Below are positions 1 through 8,575 of a stretch of DNA of 64,000 bases, in pieces. The DNA comes from Chromatiaceae bacterium (GTDB taxonomy: Bacteria; Pseudomonadota; Gammaproteobacteria; Chromatiales; Chromatiaceae). The notes under the pieces were generated by a model. That model was not told the origin of the DNA. It saw only the letters and a list, made by a program, of their open reading frames with translations, and ran no database searches. The DNA is taken from assembly GCA_024235395.1 (NCBI GenBank), contig JACKMK010000003.1:434001-498000 (forward strand), in the 5' to 3' direction. Numbering within the stretch: the stretch's first letter is position 1; each line of letters starts with the position of its first letter. Both the position numbers and the translations under genes were made by a program.

Positions 1-543
1 CCGCCAGCCGAGGCGAAAGGCCTCGTCGGCGACCGCAAGACAGAGGACGAGTTTACCCACGACGAGATCGCAGCGCGGCTGAAGACGCTGCGGCGGGATG
101 TTGGGGACCCCGTCGATGCGTTCATTTCTGATTGCTGGACACTTGAGTTCGACCTCGCACTCCGGCCCGAACTTGCTGAGAGCGTTCACCAAGCGATCCA
201 GCTTGCAATGACAAGTAGCCGCAGGCCCGAGCGACTTGCGAAGATCGTGGAGAAGGCCAGCGAGACTTATGCAGGCTGGAAAGCGGCTGGGCTTTCTGTG
301 ATCGAAGTTGCCGTCAAGATCTACAAACCGGTCCACAAAGGGAACGCCTCCAAAGCGGCGGTCGCTGAGCAACTTGCCCGTATACTGCGTACACGCAGCG
401 ATACGCCGGAGCAGATGCGCGACCGGCTCCCGCCTTATCTGGTGGCTGCGATCGACTACGTGACGGGTGGCTATGTCCCCGGTGCGCCGGCGATTGCTAC
501 CGAGCAGGAATCTGAAGAAGATGAGACGGGGGCGGCGGGATGA
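1..543 (+). CDS. OLD-family ATP-dependent endonuclease, C-terminal part (GajA-like)
   Basis: Frame 1 is open from the first base to the TGA at 541-543, so this is the last 180 residues of a gene that begins left of the window. A stretch reading WTLEFDLAL near visible residue 47 resembles the segment following the TOPRIM core in OLD nucleases; the ATPase domain and TOPRIM acidic residues lie outside the window. The tail is helical and ends in an acidic low-complexity stretch. OLD proteins are ABC-type ATPases fused to a TOPRIM nuclease. Class 2 members pair with a UvrD-type helicase, as in the Gabija anti-phage system, and the next gene is such a helicase. Family assignment rests on the C-terminus and context only. 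A first internal Met at 208 is not the real start, because coding continues upstream. Confidence 0.68.
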   Translation, partial: PPAEAKGLVGDRKTEDEFTHDEIAARLKTLRRDVGDPVDAFISDCWTLEFDLALRPELAESVHQAIQLAMTSSRRPERLAKIVEKASETYAGWKAAGLSVIEVAVKIYKPVHKGNASKAAVAEQLARILRTRSDTPEQMRDRLPPYLVAAIDYVTGGYVPGAPAIATEQESEEDETGAAG

Positions 544-573
544 CGAGCGCGGCAGGAGTGGAGCTGTAGTGCC

Positions 574-2553
574 ATGTTCGAGATTCTGCCACTCACATCT
601 GAATTGCTCGCGGAACTTGGCGACGAGTTAGGCGGCTGCGACTTCACTCATCCGAGCCAGACCGACTTCCTGGCGAAGATCACGCCATGTGATGTCCAGG
701 CGGCGCCGGGCAATGGTAAGACGACGCTGTTGGCGGCGAAGCTCGCGCTGCTTTCGCGCAACTGGATGACTTGCAGGCGAGGCGTCTGCGTTATGTCGCA
801 TACCAACGCTGCGCGGACGGAGGTCGAAGATCTAATCGCCCGTCACCCGACCGCGGCGCGGCTGATGTCCTATCCCCATTTTACCGGCACGGTCACGGCT
901 TTCATCAACCAGTACCTGGCCTTGCCCTATCTCCGTGGTCTGGGCTGGAGCGTGCGCCAGATTGACGATGACGCCTTCGAGGCCGAAGCGTTGCGACGTT
1001 ATCCGTCGTTCTGGGCATTGAAGCAGCATGCAAGCCGGGCAAGTGCGACTGTGACCAGATGGGTTGGTAGGCTCACACTCGATCCAACCTTCGATGATGT
1101 AACGCACGAACCCAAAAGCCTGATCGTGCAAAGGCAACGGCGTCAACACGGTGCTGATACCAACTGCGGCAAGGCACTTGCACAACTGAAGGCTTCGATG
1201 GTTAGGAGCGGGCTCTATCGCTACGCAGACATGACCGCGCTAGCGTGGCGCGCTCTCGGTGACAATCCGACTCTCGCCGAGCGGCTCCGCGATCGCTTCC
1301 CGCTCGTCATTCTCGACGAAGCTCAGGACACGAATGGTGATCAGCTCCGGTTGCTGGAGCATGTCTTCAAGCAAGACGGAGTGGCGTTCCAGCGCCTCGG
1401 GGACAGCAATCAAACGCTCTACGAGGACGACGGAAAAGTCCCAGCATATTGGACGCCAGGCCCTGGCTGCATTCCTCTCGATACGAGCCGCAGGTTCGGC
1501 GAAGAAATCGCCGGTTTTGCAAGCCAACTGACCGTGCGCAAGGCTCAGACTATTGTTGGCCTGAACACGCGGCCTGCGTTGCGGGTGATGATTCTGTTCG
1601 ACGAGGCCACGATCGGCGGAGTTCTCAGAGCTTTCGCCGAAGAAGCACGCGTTCTGTGGGGTGGCGATTGCAGCAAGCGTGACGTCTGGGCAGTCGCATC
1701 GCGTCACAACCTGCCCGGAAAGAAAGGGGCGTGGCAGCCGAAAAGTCTCGTTGACTATTATCCCGCATATCGCAGCGACGGCGGGTCTCGGGCAAAAGCA
1801 AACCTACTTTGCCGGCAGTTTCAGAAGGCTGCAGTCCACCATGCAGCGACTCAACCGCCCGCAGAGGTCTGTGAGATGCTCGCCGTTGGGGTGTCTGGAC
1901 TGGCGCGCGTTTATGGATGGAAAGCGGCGAATGACCGCCCCATCACCGTGCACAATGTCTGGGCAACGTTGGCGCATCGCGACATCGAGCTGCCTCGCAC
2001 TATACGTCGACTGCTGCGGGACCATGTGCTTGCGGGCACTGCGGCCTGGGAAGAGGCCGCATGGCGGGTATTCATGGAGGCACTGCTACCGCTCTTCAGT
2101 CTTGCTCCTCTGGGCTCCGAGGACAACATCGCGAGTTATTGCAGCTTCGTCGCCGAGCAAAAGCTCGATCTTACAGATCCGGAGCGCCGCTCTACGAAGG
2201 AGGCTCAATTTGAAGATCTCACTTTGCGGCTGGGTTCGATCCACTCCGTCAAGGGCAAGAGCGTCGACGGCATTCTCGTTGTTGAGAGTGAGATCTGGAA
2301 GGGCAGCCGTGGAGACGAACATTGCATCGACCTGACTACGGTGCTTCCCCGTGCCTTCGGCGTTACCAACCAACCATTTTCTGGCGTGGGACTCACCGCC
2401 GCGACAAACGTCTTTGTAGGCGTGACCCGGCCTCGGGAACTGCTAGGCCTGGCCCTACGCAACTCCGAAGCAACGACGTTTATAGGGCCCGCCGCAGACC
2501 AAGGGTGGAAGATTGTCGACTTGGTCGCCCAGGCTGCGGCGTTGAAGGAATGA
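574..2553 (+). CDS. UvrD/Rep-like superfamily 1 helicase (GajB-like)
   Basis: 659 residues, 30 bp after the OLD-type gene and preceded by a GGAG-type ribosome site. SF1 helicase motifs are visible: Walker A GNGKT at about residues 46-50, DEAQD (motif II) at 248-252, LGDSNQ (motif III) near 276, SIHSVKG (motif V) near 555 and VGVTRPREL (motif VI) near 615. Family knowledge: these are ATP-dependent DNA translocases, and those coded beside a class 2 OLD nuclease form Gabija defence, where the helicase partner senses or processes DNA. It is longer than the best-known GajB proteins (about 500 residues), so it may be a divergent subtype. Inference: defence pair carried on the island next to glmS. 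Confidence 0.75.
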   Translation: MFEILPLTSELLAELGDELGGCDFTHPSQTDFLAKITPCDVQAAPGNGKTTLLAAKLALLSRNWMTCRRGVCVMSHTNAARTEVEDLIARHPTAARLMSYPHFTGTVTAFINQYLALPYLRGLGWSVRQIDDDAFEAEALRRYPSFWALKQHASRASATVTRWVGRLTLDPTFDDVTHEPKSLIVQRQRRQHGADTNCGKALAQLKASMVRSGLYRYADMTALAWRALGDNPTLAERLRDRFPLVILDEAQDTNGDQLRLLEHVFKQDGVAFQRLGDSNQTLYEDDGKVPAYWTPGPGCIPLDTSRRFGEEIAGFASQLTVRKAQTIVGLNTRPALRVMILFDEATIGGVLRAFAEEARVLWGGDCSKRDVWAVASRHNLPGKKGAWQPKSLVDYYPAYRSDGGSRAKANLLCRQFQKAAVHHAATQPPAEVCEMLAVGVSGLARVYGWKAANDRPITVHNVWATLAHRDIELPRTIRRLLRDHVLAGTAAWEEAAWRVFMEALLPLFSLAPLGSEDNIASYCSFVAEQKLDLTDPERRSTKEAQFEDLTLRLGSIHSVKGKSVDGILVVESEIWKGSRGDEHCIDLTTVLPRAFGVTNQPFSGVGLTAATNVFVGVTRPRELLGLALRNSEATTFIGPAADQGWKIVDLVAQAAALKE

Positions 2554-3333
2554 GTAGGTCCGTGTCGACAGCCGAATGAGAGCGCCGGTCAGGCTGACTG
2601 GCTTGACCAAGCACAACAAGCACGGCCATATGCGGAGCCCGGTCTGGCCGCATGTCGTCCCGCCGCCAGTGAAGTGCGTTCACAGTTGTCGATTCTGGAT
2701 CGGGTGCTGTACGGCAGCTCAGACCGAGCAGCTGTAATTCCCAGAGCCTCAGCCTGACTTCTGGATCGCCGCGCCAGCTGAAGAAGCCCTTTCCCCATCA
2801 TTGCTTTTGCGACGCGTCCCGCGACAGAGTTTGCATGAGACCACGAAGCAGCACCGTCTGCAGACGGTTTCGTCCAGCAGCAGCCTGCTGGGCTTTTAAG
2901 GGGAGAACGCGGCGAACGCTTCGAACGGTTTGCCGGCCATGAATCCCGCTCCGTGACTCGCCACAGTGCACCGCGCTTGGCAGCCGACACTGTTACCTTT
3001 GCCGAGATTCAAACCTTTCCCTCTCAAGACCCATGTGGCCCAACAATGGCGAACTGCAAACCATCGGCGCAAGAACATGATTCGACGCTCCACAGCACCG
3101 GCGCGATGGACACCATTCCGCCATCAGAACCTGACGCCAAGGCCGACCAATGCGGCCAGACAACATTGGCGCTGAATGCTGCCCCTTCGTTTGGTGCTGG
3201 TGCGTACTCCGCACTTCCACCGCAATAGCGCCTCTTTGAATGGCCGTGGCTAAATCCCAGCTGAGCGGCGGCCGGCGCAACCGGACGTCCCATCCAACCG
3301 ACAAGCTGGCGACAAGAACTACGTGTTAGCGAA
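2554..3333. other. Gene-poor gap in the island
   Basis: About 780 bases without a convincing gene. Short open frames on both strands have biased low-complexity translations and no recognisable domains. The only structure I see is a 60-bp stretch at 2737-2796 that recurs near 5140-5199. The gap probably holds decayed mobile-element sequence between the defence pair and the minus-strand genes. Confidence 0.5.
2737..2796. repeat. Copy A of a degenerate dispersed 60-bp repeat
   Basis: Aligns without gaps to 5140-5199 with roughly 50 of 60 identical bases, including the shared core CCTCAGCCTGACTTCTG. Read on the minus strand both copies encode a similar peptide containing SQAEAL, so they may be remnants of one short coding segment of a mobile element. 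Confidence 0.6.
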
Positions 3334-3924
3334 TTATTCGTAGAAATAAGCAAATGGGTCGTCCAATTTAAAAAGCCGACCTTGTGTGCCCAGAGCTTGA
3401 ACCACATCCCTCATGCTACTTGGAAAGTACACGTCCATTTTCTTGCCATAGGACTCTCGCTGTTGGAGCATGAACTCAAGATTTGTGATGAACAATGCAG
3501 CGACAGCCTGCAAGGCATTGTGGAGGTTGGCCTTTTCAAAATGCGTTGACCTGTGGTGTTTGACCTTATTGTAGCCAACCCACCATTCGGGACCTTCTTC
3601 CTCGGGCCAATTTTCCCATGGTTTGAAAGACAATCCGTACCGCTCGATAACCGCCCCATGCTCAAAGAACTGTTTGTGGTTTTCTGCGATTACCGATCTG
3701 TAGCCGTTGATTGCAGAAACTTTCCGATTGGAATCGATAAGCTCACAGATCTGTTTTAGCAAAACATCTGTTTCTGATGCCGCAGCCAATATGATGTGCG
3801 CAAACTCAATTGAATACGTACCGTAGTTGGCCTCGGACAATTCTACGTACCTGGAAACGTCCCGAAGATCTTCCTCCAGTGCGAGATAGTAGTTCCAATG
3901 TGTGGATTCGTACGGCTTTTCCAC
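3334..3924 (-). CDS. Uncharacterised protein with HEPN-like features
   Basis: 196 residues, apparent GTG start, no strong ribosome site. The sequence is visibly AT-richer than the core genes. The translation is mostly helical, with an acidic amphipathic helix near residues 40-60 (EFAHIILAAASETD) and a motif WWVGYNKVKHHR near residues 113-124 followed by a long hydrophobic helix. An N-x-x-KH motif before a helical bundle recalls HEPN-type families often found in defence islands, but I cannot confirm an RNase active site. It lies upstream-to-downstream with a second helical gene on the same strand (71 bp gap) in the island beside the Gabija-like pair. Function unknown. Confidence 0.6.
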   Translation of the reverse strand: MEKPYESTHWNYYLALEEDLRDVSRYVELSEANYGTYSIEFAHIILAAASETDVLLKQICELIDSNRKVSAINGYRSVIAENHKQFFEHGAVIERYGLSFKPWENWPEEEGPEWWVGYNKVKHHRSTHFEKANLHNALQAVAALFITNLEFMLQQRESYGKKMDVYFPSSMRDVVQALGTQGRLFKLDDPFAYFYE

Positions 3925-3995
3925 AATTAATTTTTTATCGCCAACGCCGCAAATTGCCGAACGCGAAAAGCGTGTAGCGATTATTGCGATCCGAG

Positions 3996-4853
3996 TTAGT
4001 TTGCATTGTTAGAGGCCATCACTTGCTGAAGTGTATTTCTGGCAGTGAACTCTCTGACGATCACCGCACCTACAGAGTGCGCCAGTGAGTAGCCATCCCA
4101 AAGTTTTTGCATTGTGACATCTTGCTCTTCGTAGCGCTCATGTATTTGCGGGAATACTGACAGAAGTTGCCTTGTGCTTTCCCAATTGTCCAGCTCTGAT
4201 ACTTCGATAAACCTATCTAGCCCTTTGTTCAGGTTGTGACCAATAGCTTTTGCCTCACTTTGTGTAAGACCGATTTTCAGCGCAATGTATGACTTAAAGA
4301 ATATCTCTAGTGCCATTCTGCAACTTAGGATTGCACGAGCATCTGGACGATGTTGGGAAAGTATTGATGTGGCAGCCCTTAGCTCCTGATCCGCCGACAT
4401 GAGTAGCTGATAGCCAAACCGATCTAGATCTGGCGTTTTTCGCAAATCATCTATGCCCATTCCATAATCCACACAGTCAGCCCAATAGATTGCGTACTCC
4501 CACGCCCCCTTACGATCCGCCATCATCTCTTGCTTGATACCATCTGGCATTTCATGAAGACAATCAAGGGCATTTAACTGAACCATGCCATACATGACCG
4601 GGATCGATACAACCCAAAATTGGGAATCATAGAAATAAACGGCTTCATACTGGCTGCCGATTTGGTGCACACCTGGTTTTGAATGGTCCTCAAACCATTC
4701 AAAAATCGTCTTGGCGACGTCAGAGGAAATATCTACCGCCGTATTGAACTCCTCGGAATAACGACGAATTGCCTCCCATGGACGACGACGTTGATCTATG
4801 CCCGCGTCGCGAAACTCTTTGTTTAGGTTCGCAACCCAATCTTCAGACACCAT
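3996..4853 (-). CDS. Uncharacterised protein with C-terminal HEPN-like domain
   Basis: I chose the ATG at 4851-4853 (285 residues) because GGAAG lies about six bases upstream on the minus strand; an in-frame extension to 4943 has a poor N-terminus. The C-terminal part, roughly residues 175-230 of the full frame, contains a pattern RMALEIFFKSYIAL followed by GHNLNKGL, resembling HEPN domains in which a conserved helix is followed by H-N-L. The N-terminal half matches nothing I recognise. Composition is AT-richer than the flanking core, suggesting acquisition. It could be cotranscribed with the 196-residue gene downstream; both may be part of a defence or toxin-type module, which is inference. 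Confidence 0.6.
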   Translation of the reverse strand: MVSEDWVANLNKEFRDAGIDQRRRPWEAIRRYSEEFNTAVDISSDVAKTIFEWFEDHSKPGVHQIGSQYEAVYFYDSQFWVVSIPVMYGMVQLNALDCLHEMPDGIKQEMMADRKGAWEYAIYWADCVDYGMGIDDLRKTPDLDRFGYQLLMSADQELRAATSILSQHRPDARAILSCRMALEIFFKSYIALKIGLTQSEAKAIGHNLNKGLDRFIEVSELDNWESTRQLLSVFPQIHERYEEQDVTMQKLWDGYSLAHSVGAVIVREFTARNTLQQVMASNNAN

Positions 4854-5139
4854 TTCTGCTTCCTTTTTCCTCTGACATTGTATTAGACAGGCCCTTCGTA
4901 TAACCACGTAGACATGGTCTGTCAATGTCGGCCATGACAGCATTAAGCAGACAATCGAGAGTCAAAAAGCTAGCATTTCGCAGGAAGCCGACTCGTGTCC
5001 GCCTCGGTCGGGTCGTCGCCGCTCGGGCGGTTGCGATGCTGCCGTTCGCCGAGCTTTCTCTACCGCTGGTCCGGGAACCAATTGATCGCGGTCACTGCCC
5101 GGCTGGCTCACGAACCGCATCTCTTTCCGAGTATCGGTC

Positions 5140-5199
5140 ATTCGCAGGGCCTCAGCCTGACTTCTGCATTGCTCCGCCAGCTGCCGAAGCCCTTCCTCC
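5140..5199. repeat. Copy B of the degenerate dispersed 60-bp repeat
   Basis: Partner of 2737-2796, with roughly 50 of 60 positions identical. Its location just inside the repeated end sequence suggests that it belongs to the mobile element whose end lies at about 5325. Confidence 0.6.
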
Positions 5200-5222
5200 G
5201 TGATAGTTGGGCGGCGCGTGTC

Positions 5223-5325
5223 GTGACGGACTTTCACTCGAAACCGTGTCTCAGGAAAATCAGTAACTTAGCTGCCTGATTCGTGACGGACTTTATTCCA
5301 GTGTGACGGACTTTATTCCCTCACA
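5223..5325 (-). mobile_element. Putative Tn7-like (or IS21-like) element end at the glmS attachment site
   Basis: Three direct repeats of GTGACGGACTTT occur at 5223-5234, 5283-5294 and 5303-5314. The last two extend to ATTCC and are 20 bp apart. Read on the minus strand from the glmS side the end begins TGTGAGGGAATAAAGTCC, a 5'-TGT terminus with subterminal repeats, as expected for transposases of the TnsB/IstA type that bind several sites per end. The end lies 19 bp beyond the glmS stop codon, close to the roughly 25 bp position used by Tn7. No tns or ist genes are in the window, so the other end and the transposase would lie to the left, or the element is a relic. Confidence 0.5.
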
Positions 5326-5344
5326 ACACCGGTGCGCGGAACAC

Positions 5345-7171
5345 CTACTCAACCGTCACCGATTTCGCCAGATTGCGCGGTTGGTCGACATCCGTCCCCT
5401 TGAGCACCGCGACGTGGTACGACAACAGCTGCAACGGGATCGTGTAGACGATCGGTGCGGTGCCGGCGCAGATATCGTCGAGGGTCAGGTTCTGATAGCG
5501 ATCGAGATCGATCCTGACCTTCTTGTCACTGAACAGGAACAGCTCACCGCCACGCGCGCGCACCTCTTGCAGGTTCGACAGCACCTTTTCCAGCAGCGGG
5601 TCGTCGGGCAGTGCGCAGACCACGGGCATACGTTCGTCGACCAATGCCAGCGGCCCGTGTTTGAGCTCTCCGGCCGGATAGGCCTCGGCGTGGATATACG
5701 AGATCTCCTTGAGCTTGAGCGCCCCTTCCAGCGCAACCGGGTAAAAGGTTCCGCGACCGAGGAACAGTGCGTTGTGCTTATCCGCGAACGCCTGCGCCAT
5801 CTGCTCGATCGCCTCGCTCAGTTTCAGCACGACCTCGACCTGGCGCGGTAGCGCCTGCAGTTCCTCCACCCAGACCTGTTCCTGTTGTTTGCTGAACCCC
5901 CGGCGGCGGGCCAGCGCGAGCGTCAGCAGGCGCAGCGCGACCAGCTGGGTCGTGAATGCCTTGGTCGAGGCGACGCCGATCTCGGGGCCGGCACGGGTCA
6001 TCAGTGCCACGTCGGATTCGCGCACCAGCGAACTCTCGGGCACGTTGCACACCACCAGGCTGCCGACATAGCCGGCCTTTTTGGCTGCGCGCAGCGCGGC
6101 CAGCGTGTCGGCGGTTTCGCCGGACTGCGAGACCGTTACGAACAGCGTGTCGGGTGGCACCACGGTCTTGCGATAACGGAACTCGCTGGCGACCTCGACC
6201 TGACAGGGGACCCCGATCTCCTCCAACCAGTATCGCGCGACCATGCCGGCGTGATAGCTGGTCCCGCAGGCGATGATCTGCACCGCCCGCGTGCGATCCA
6301 GCAACCGGGTGGCGACGTGCCCGAAGCTCTCTTCCAGCAGGCGTCCCTTGTGCATGCGCCCTTCGAGCGTCTCGGCGATCACCGCCGGTTGCTCGAAGAT
6401 CTCCTTGAGCATGTAGTGCCGGTACGGTCCTTTCTCGGCGTTCGAAGCCGACAGCTGACTGGTGCGGACCTCGCGTTCGACGATGGCGCCGTCCGCGTCG
6501 AAGATGCGGATGCCGTCGCGCCGGATCTCGGCCAGGTCGCCCTCTTCGAGGAACATGAAACGCTGGGTCACCGGGAGCAAAGCGAACACATCGGACGCGA
6601 TGAAGTTCTCGCCCTCGCCGACGCCGATCACCAACGGGCTGCCGGCACGCGCAACGACCAGGTGATCCGGGTCATCCGGGCTGATCACCGCCAGCGCATA
6701 GGCGCCGACCAGGCGACCGATCGCGGCGCGTGTCGCATCGAGAATGTCTCGCCCCTCGGCGAGCAGCCCGGCCAGGAGGTGCGCGATCACCTCGGTGTCG
6801 GTCTCGGAACTGAACACAAAGCCCTGCGCCTGCAGGTCGGCGCGCAGCTCGGCGTGGTTCTCGATGATCCCGTTGTGCACGATCGCGACCTGTTCGCCGC
6901 TCATGTGCGGATGTGCGTTGCGTTCGGCCGGCATTCCATGCGTCGCCCAGCGGGTGTGGGCGATCCCGAGCGCACCGTCCACGGTGCCCTGGTCGAGCAG
7001 GTGCTGCAGCTCGGCGACCTTGCCGACCGAGCGGATACGCTGCAGGTGGGCCCCGGTGCTGCGCACCGCGATCCCTGCCGAGTCGTAGCCGCGGTATTCG
7101 AGCCGACGCAGCCCCTCCATCAGGATCGGAACAACATTGCGTTGCGCGATAGCGCCTACGATGCCGCACAT
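5345..7171 (-). CDS. glmS: Glutamine-fructose-6-phosphate aminotransferase (isomerising)
   Basis: 608 residues, the usual length. It converts fructose-6-phosphate and glutamine to glucosamine-6-phosphate, the first step towards UDP-GlcNAc. The N-terminus MCGIVGAIAQRN carries the Cys nucleophile of the class II glutaminase domain (residues 2-220). Two SIS sugar-isomerase domains follow, with CGTSYHAG and SQSGETADT motifs, and the C-terminus ends PRNLAKSVTVE as in canonical GlmS. It starts 23 bp after the glmU stop, so the two are probably cotranscribed. Its 3' end is the conserved recognition sequence for Tn7-type target selectors, and an accessory island begins immediately downstream. Confidence 0.97.
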   Translation of the reverse strand: MCGIVGAIAQRNVVPILMEGLRRLEYRGYDSAGIAVRSTGAHLQRIRSVGKVAELQHLLDQGTVDGALGIAHTRWATHGMPAERNAHPHMSGEQVAIVHNGIIENHAELRADLQAQGFVFSSETDTEVIAHLLAGLLAEGRDILDATRAAIGRLVGAYALAVISPDDPDHLVVARAGSPLVIGVGEGENFIASDVFALLPVTQRFMFLEEGDLAEIRRDGIRIFDADGAIVEREVRTSQLSASNAEKGPYRHYMLKEIFEQPAVIAETLEGRMHKGRLLEESFGHVATRLLDRTRAVQIIACGTSYHAGMVARYWLEEIGVPCQVEVASEFRYRKTVVPPDTLFVTVSQSGETADTLAALRAAKKAGYVGSLVVCNVPESSLVRESDVALMTRAGPEIGVASTKAFTTQLVALRLLTLALARRRGFSKQQEQVWVEELQALPRQVEVVLKLSEAIEQMAQAFADKHNALFLGRGTFYPVALEGALKLKEISYIHAEAYPAGELKHGPLALVDERMPVVCALPDDPLLEKVLSNLQEVRARGGELFLFSDKKVRIDLDRYQNLTLDDICAGTAPIVYTIPLQLLSYHVAVLKGTDVDQPRNLAKSVTVE

Positions 7172-7194
7172 GGAAGCGTCTCCTGGCTCGGGGT

Positions 7195-8556
7195 CTAGGG
7201 TTTCTTGGTCGGCCGCTTCCAGTCAAAGCTGAGTTGCTTGGCGCGCGTCAGGGTCAACTTGTCGGCGGGTGCATCTTTGCCGATCACCGATCCGGCGCCA
7301 ACGGTCCCGCCGCGCCCGATCGTGACCGGTGCCACCAGCGCACTGTTCGAGCCGATGAAAGCGTTGTCTTCGATGATGGTGCGGTGCTTGTTCGCACCGT
7401 CGTAGTTGCAGGTGATGGTACCGGCGCCGATGTTGACACCGGCACCCATCGTGGTGTCGCCGATATAGCTCAGGTGATTGACCTTGGAGCCGCGACCGAT
7501 CACCGATTTCTTGATCTCGACGAAGTTGCCGACGTGCGCCTCGCCGACCAGTTCGGCGCCGGGACGCAGACGCGCGAAAGGGCCGACTATGCTGCGCGCC
7601 CCGATCTGTGCCTGGTCGATGACACAATTCGGCTGCACCTCGACATCGTCACCCACGACCGCATCGCGCAATACGCAGTTCGCGCCTATGCGCACCCGGT
7701 CACCGAGCTGCACCCGGCCTTCGAACACCACGTTGATGTCGATCTCGACGTCGCGACCGTGCACGAGGGTGCCACGTACGTCGATCCGCGCCGGGTCGCG
7801 CAGACTGGCGCCATCGGCCATCAGCCGCTCGGCAATGCGTTGCTGCAAGGCACGCTCGAGCGCCGCGAGTTGGGCACGATTGTTGACACCTTCGGCCTCG
7901 ACCGCAGCCGTCGGCTGGCGGACCTGGATATCCAGCCCTTCGGCGACTGCCATCGCCAACACGTCGGTCAGATAGTATTCGCCCTGCGCGTTGTCGTTGG
8001 ACAGGCGGCCCAACCAGCGTTTCAACGCGGTGTGCGGCATGCACATGATGCCGGTGTTGACCTCGCGGATGCTGCGTTGTTCGGCGTCGGCGTCCTTGTG
8101 TTCGACGATGCACTGCACGCGACCGCCCGCATTGCGCACGATGCGGCCGTAACCGGTCGGATCGACCAGGTCTACGGTCAGCATCCCGAATCCATGCGCA
8201 CTGGCGTCGACCAGCTCGCGCAGCGTCTCCGGCCGGGTGAGCGGCACGTCGCCGTACAGCACCAGCACCTGGTCCGCGGCATCCAGCAGGGGCATCGCCT
8301 GCTGCAACGCATGTCCGGTGCCGAGCTGCTCGGCCTGCTCCGCCCAGCGCAGGTCGACCTGGTCGGCAAACGCCGCACGCACCTGGTCGCCGCCGTGTCC
8401 GTAGACGACGATGATCTGCGACGGTTCCAGGGTCCGCGCGCTGTCGATGACGTGGCCGAGCAGCGGTCGGTCGGCGAGCCGGTGCAGTACCTTGGGCAGG
8501 TCGGACTTCATCCTTGTACCCTGGCCGGCTGCGAGTATCACCACGCCTAGACGCAT
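7195..8556 (-). CDS. glmU: Bifunctional UDP-GlcNAc pyrophosphorylase / glucosamine-1-phosphate acetyltransferase
   Basis: 453 residues. The N-terminal uridylyltransferase domain has LAAGQGTRMKSDLPK with the nucleotide-binding signature and the YGDVPL motif. The C-terminal half is a left-handed beta helix of hexapeptide repeats with GNFVEIKKS and NYDGANKH acetyltransferase segments. It makes UDP-GlcNAc from glucosamine-1-phosphate for peptidoglycan and LPS. It lies between a SlyD-like gene and glmS on the same strand, in the common atp-glmU-glmS arrangement. Confidence 0.97.
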   Translation of the reverse strand: MRLGVVILAAGQGTRMKSDLPKVLHRLADRPLLGHVIDSARTLEPSQIIVVYGHGGDQVRAAFADQVDLRWAEQAEQLGTGHALQQAMPLLDAADQVLVLYGDVPLTRPETLRELVDASAHGFGMLTVDLVDPTGYGRIVRNAGGRVQCIVEHKDADAEQRSIREVNTGIMCMPHTALKRWLGRLSNDNAQGEYYLTDVLAMAVAEGLDIQVRQPTAAVEAEGVNNRAQLAALERALQQRIAERLMADGASLRDPARIDVRGTLVHGRDVEIDINVVFEGRVQLGDRVRIGANCVLRDAVVGDDVEVQPNCVIDQAQIGARSIVGPFARLRPGAELVGEAHVGNFVEIKKSVIGRGSKVNHLSYIGDTTMGAGVNIGAGTITCNYDGANKHRTIIEDNAFIGSNSALVAPVTIGRGGTVGAGSVIGKDAPADKLTLTRAKQLSFDWKRPTKKP

Positions 8557-8575
8557 ATGCGCTTGTCCCTGGAGA

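Larger units (their letters stand above)
4854..5344. other. Island end next to glmS
   Basis: About 490 bases without a convincing gene. It contains copy B of the dispersed repeat and three direct copies of GTGACGGACTTT before the glmS stop codon. A 91-residue minus-strand frame (4962-5237) starts inside the first of these copies and covers the dispersed repeat; its downstream part is low-complexity and I treat it as a relic. Confidence 0.5.

Noticed and set aside
3290..4010. Possible integron attC-like sites (GTTAG motifs) around the two unknown genes
   Set aside because: The GTTRRRY and RYYYAAC pairs could not be matched into a foldable attC structure.
4962..5237. 91-residue minus-strand frame starting in the end repeat
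   Set aside because: Only its first part is shared with the dispersed repeat; the rest is low-complexity. Treated as a relic, not a gene.
5885..8550. Long plus-strand open frames opposite glmS and glmU
   Set aside because: Their translations are antisense shadows with repetitive His/Asp/Arg-rich composition; the minus-strand genes have clear family motifs.
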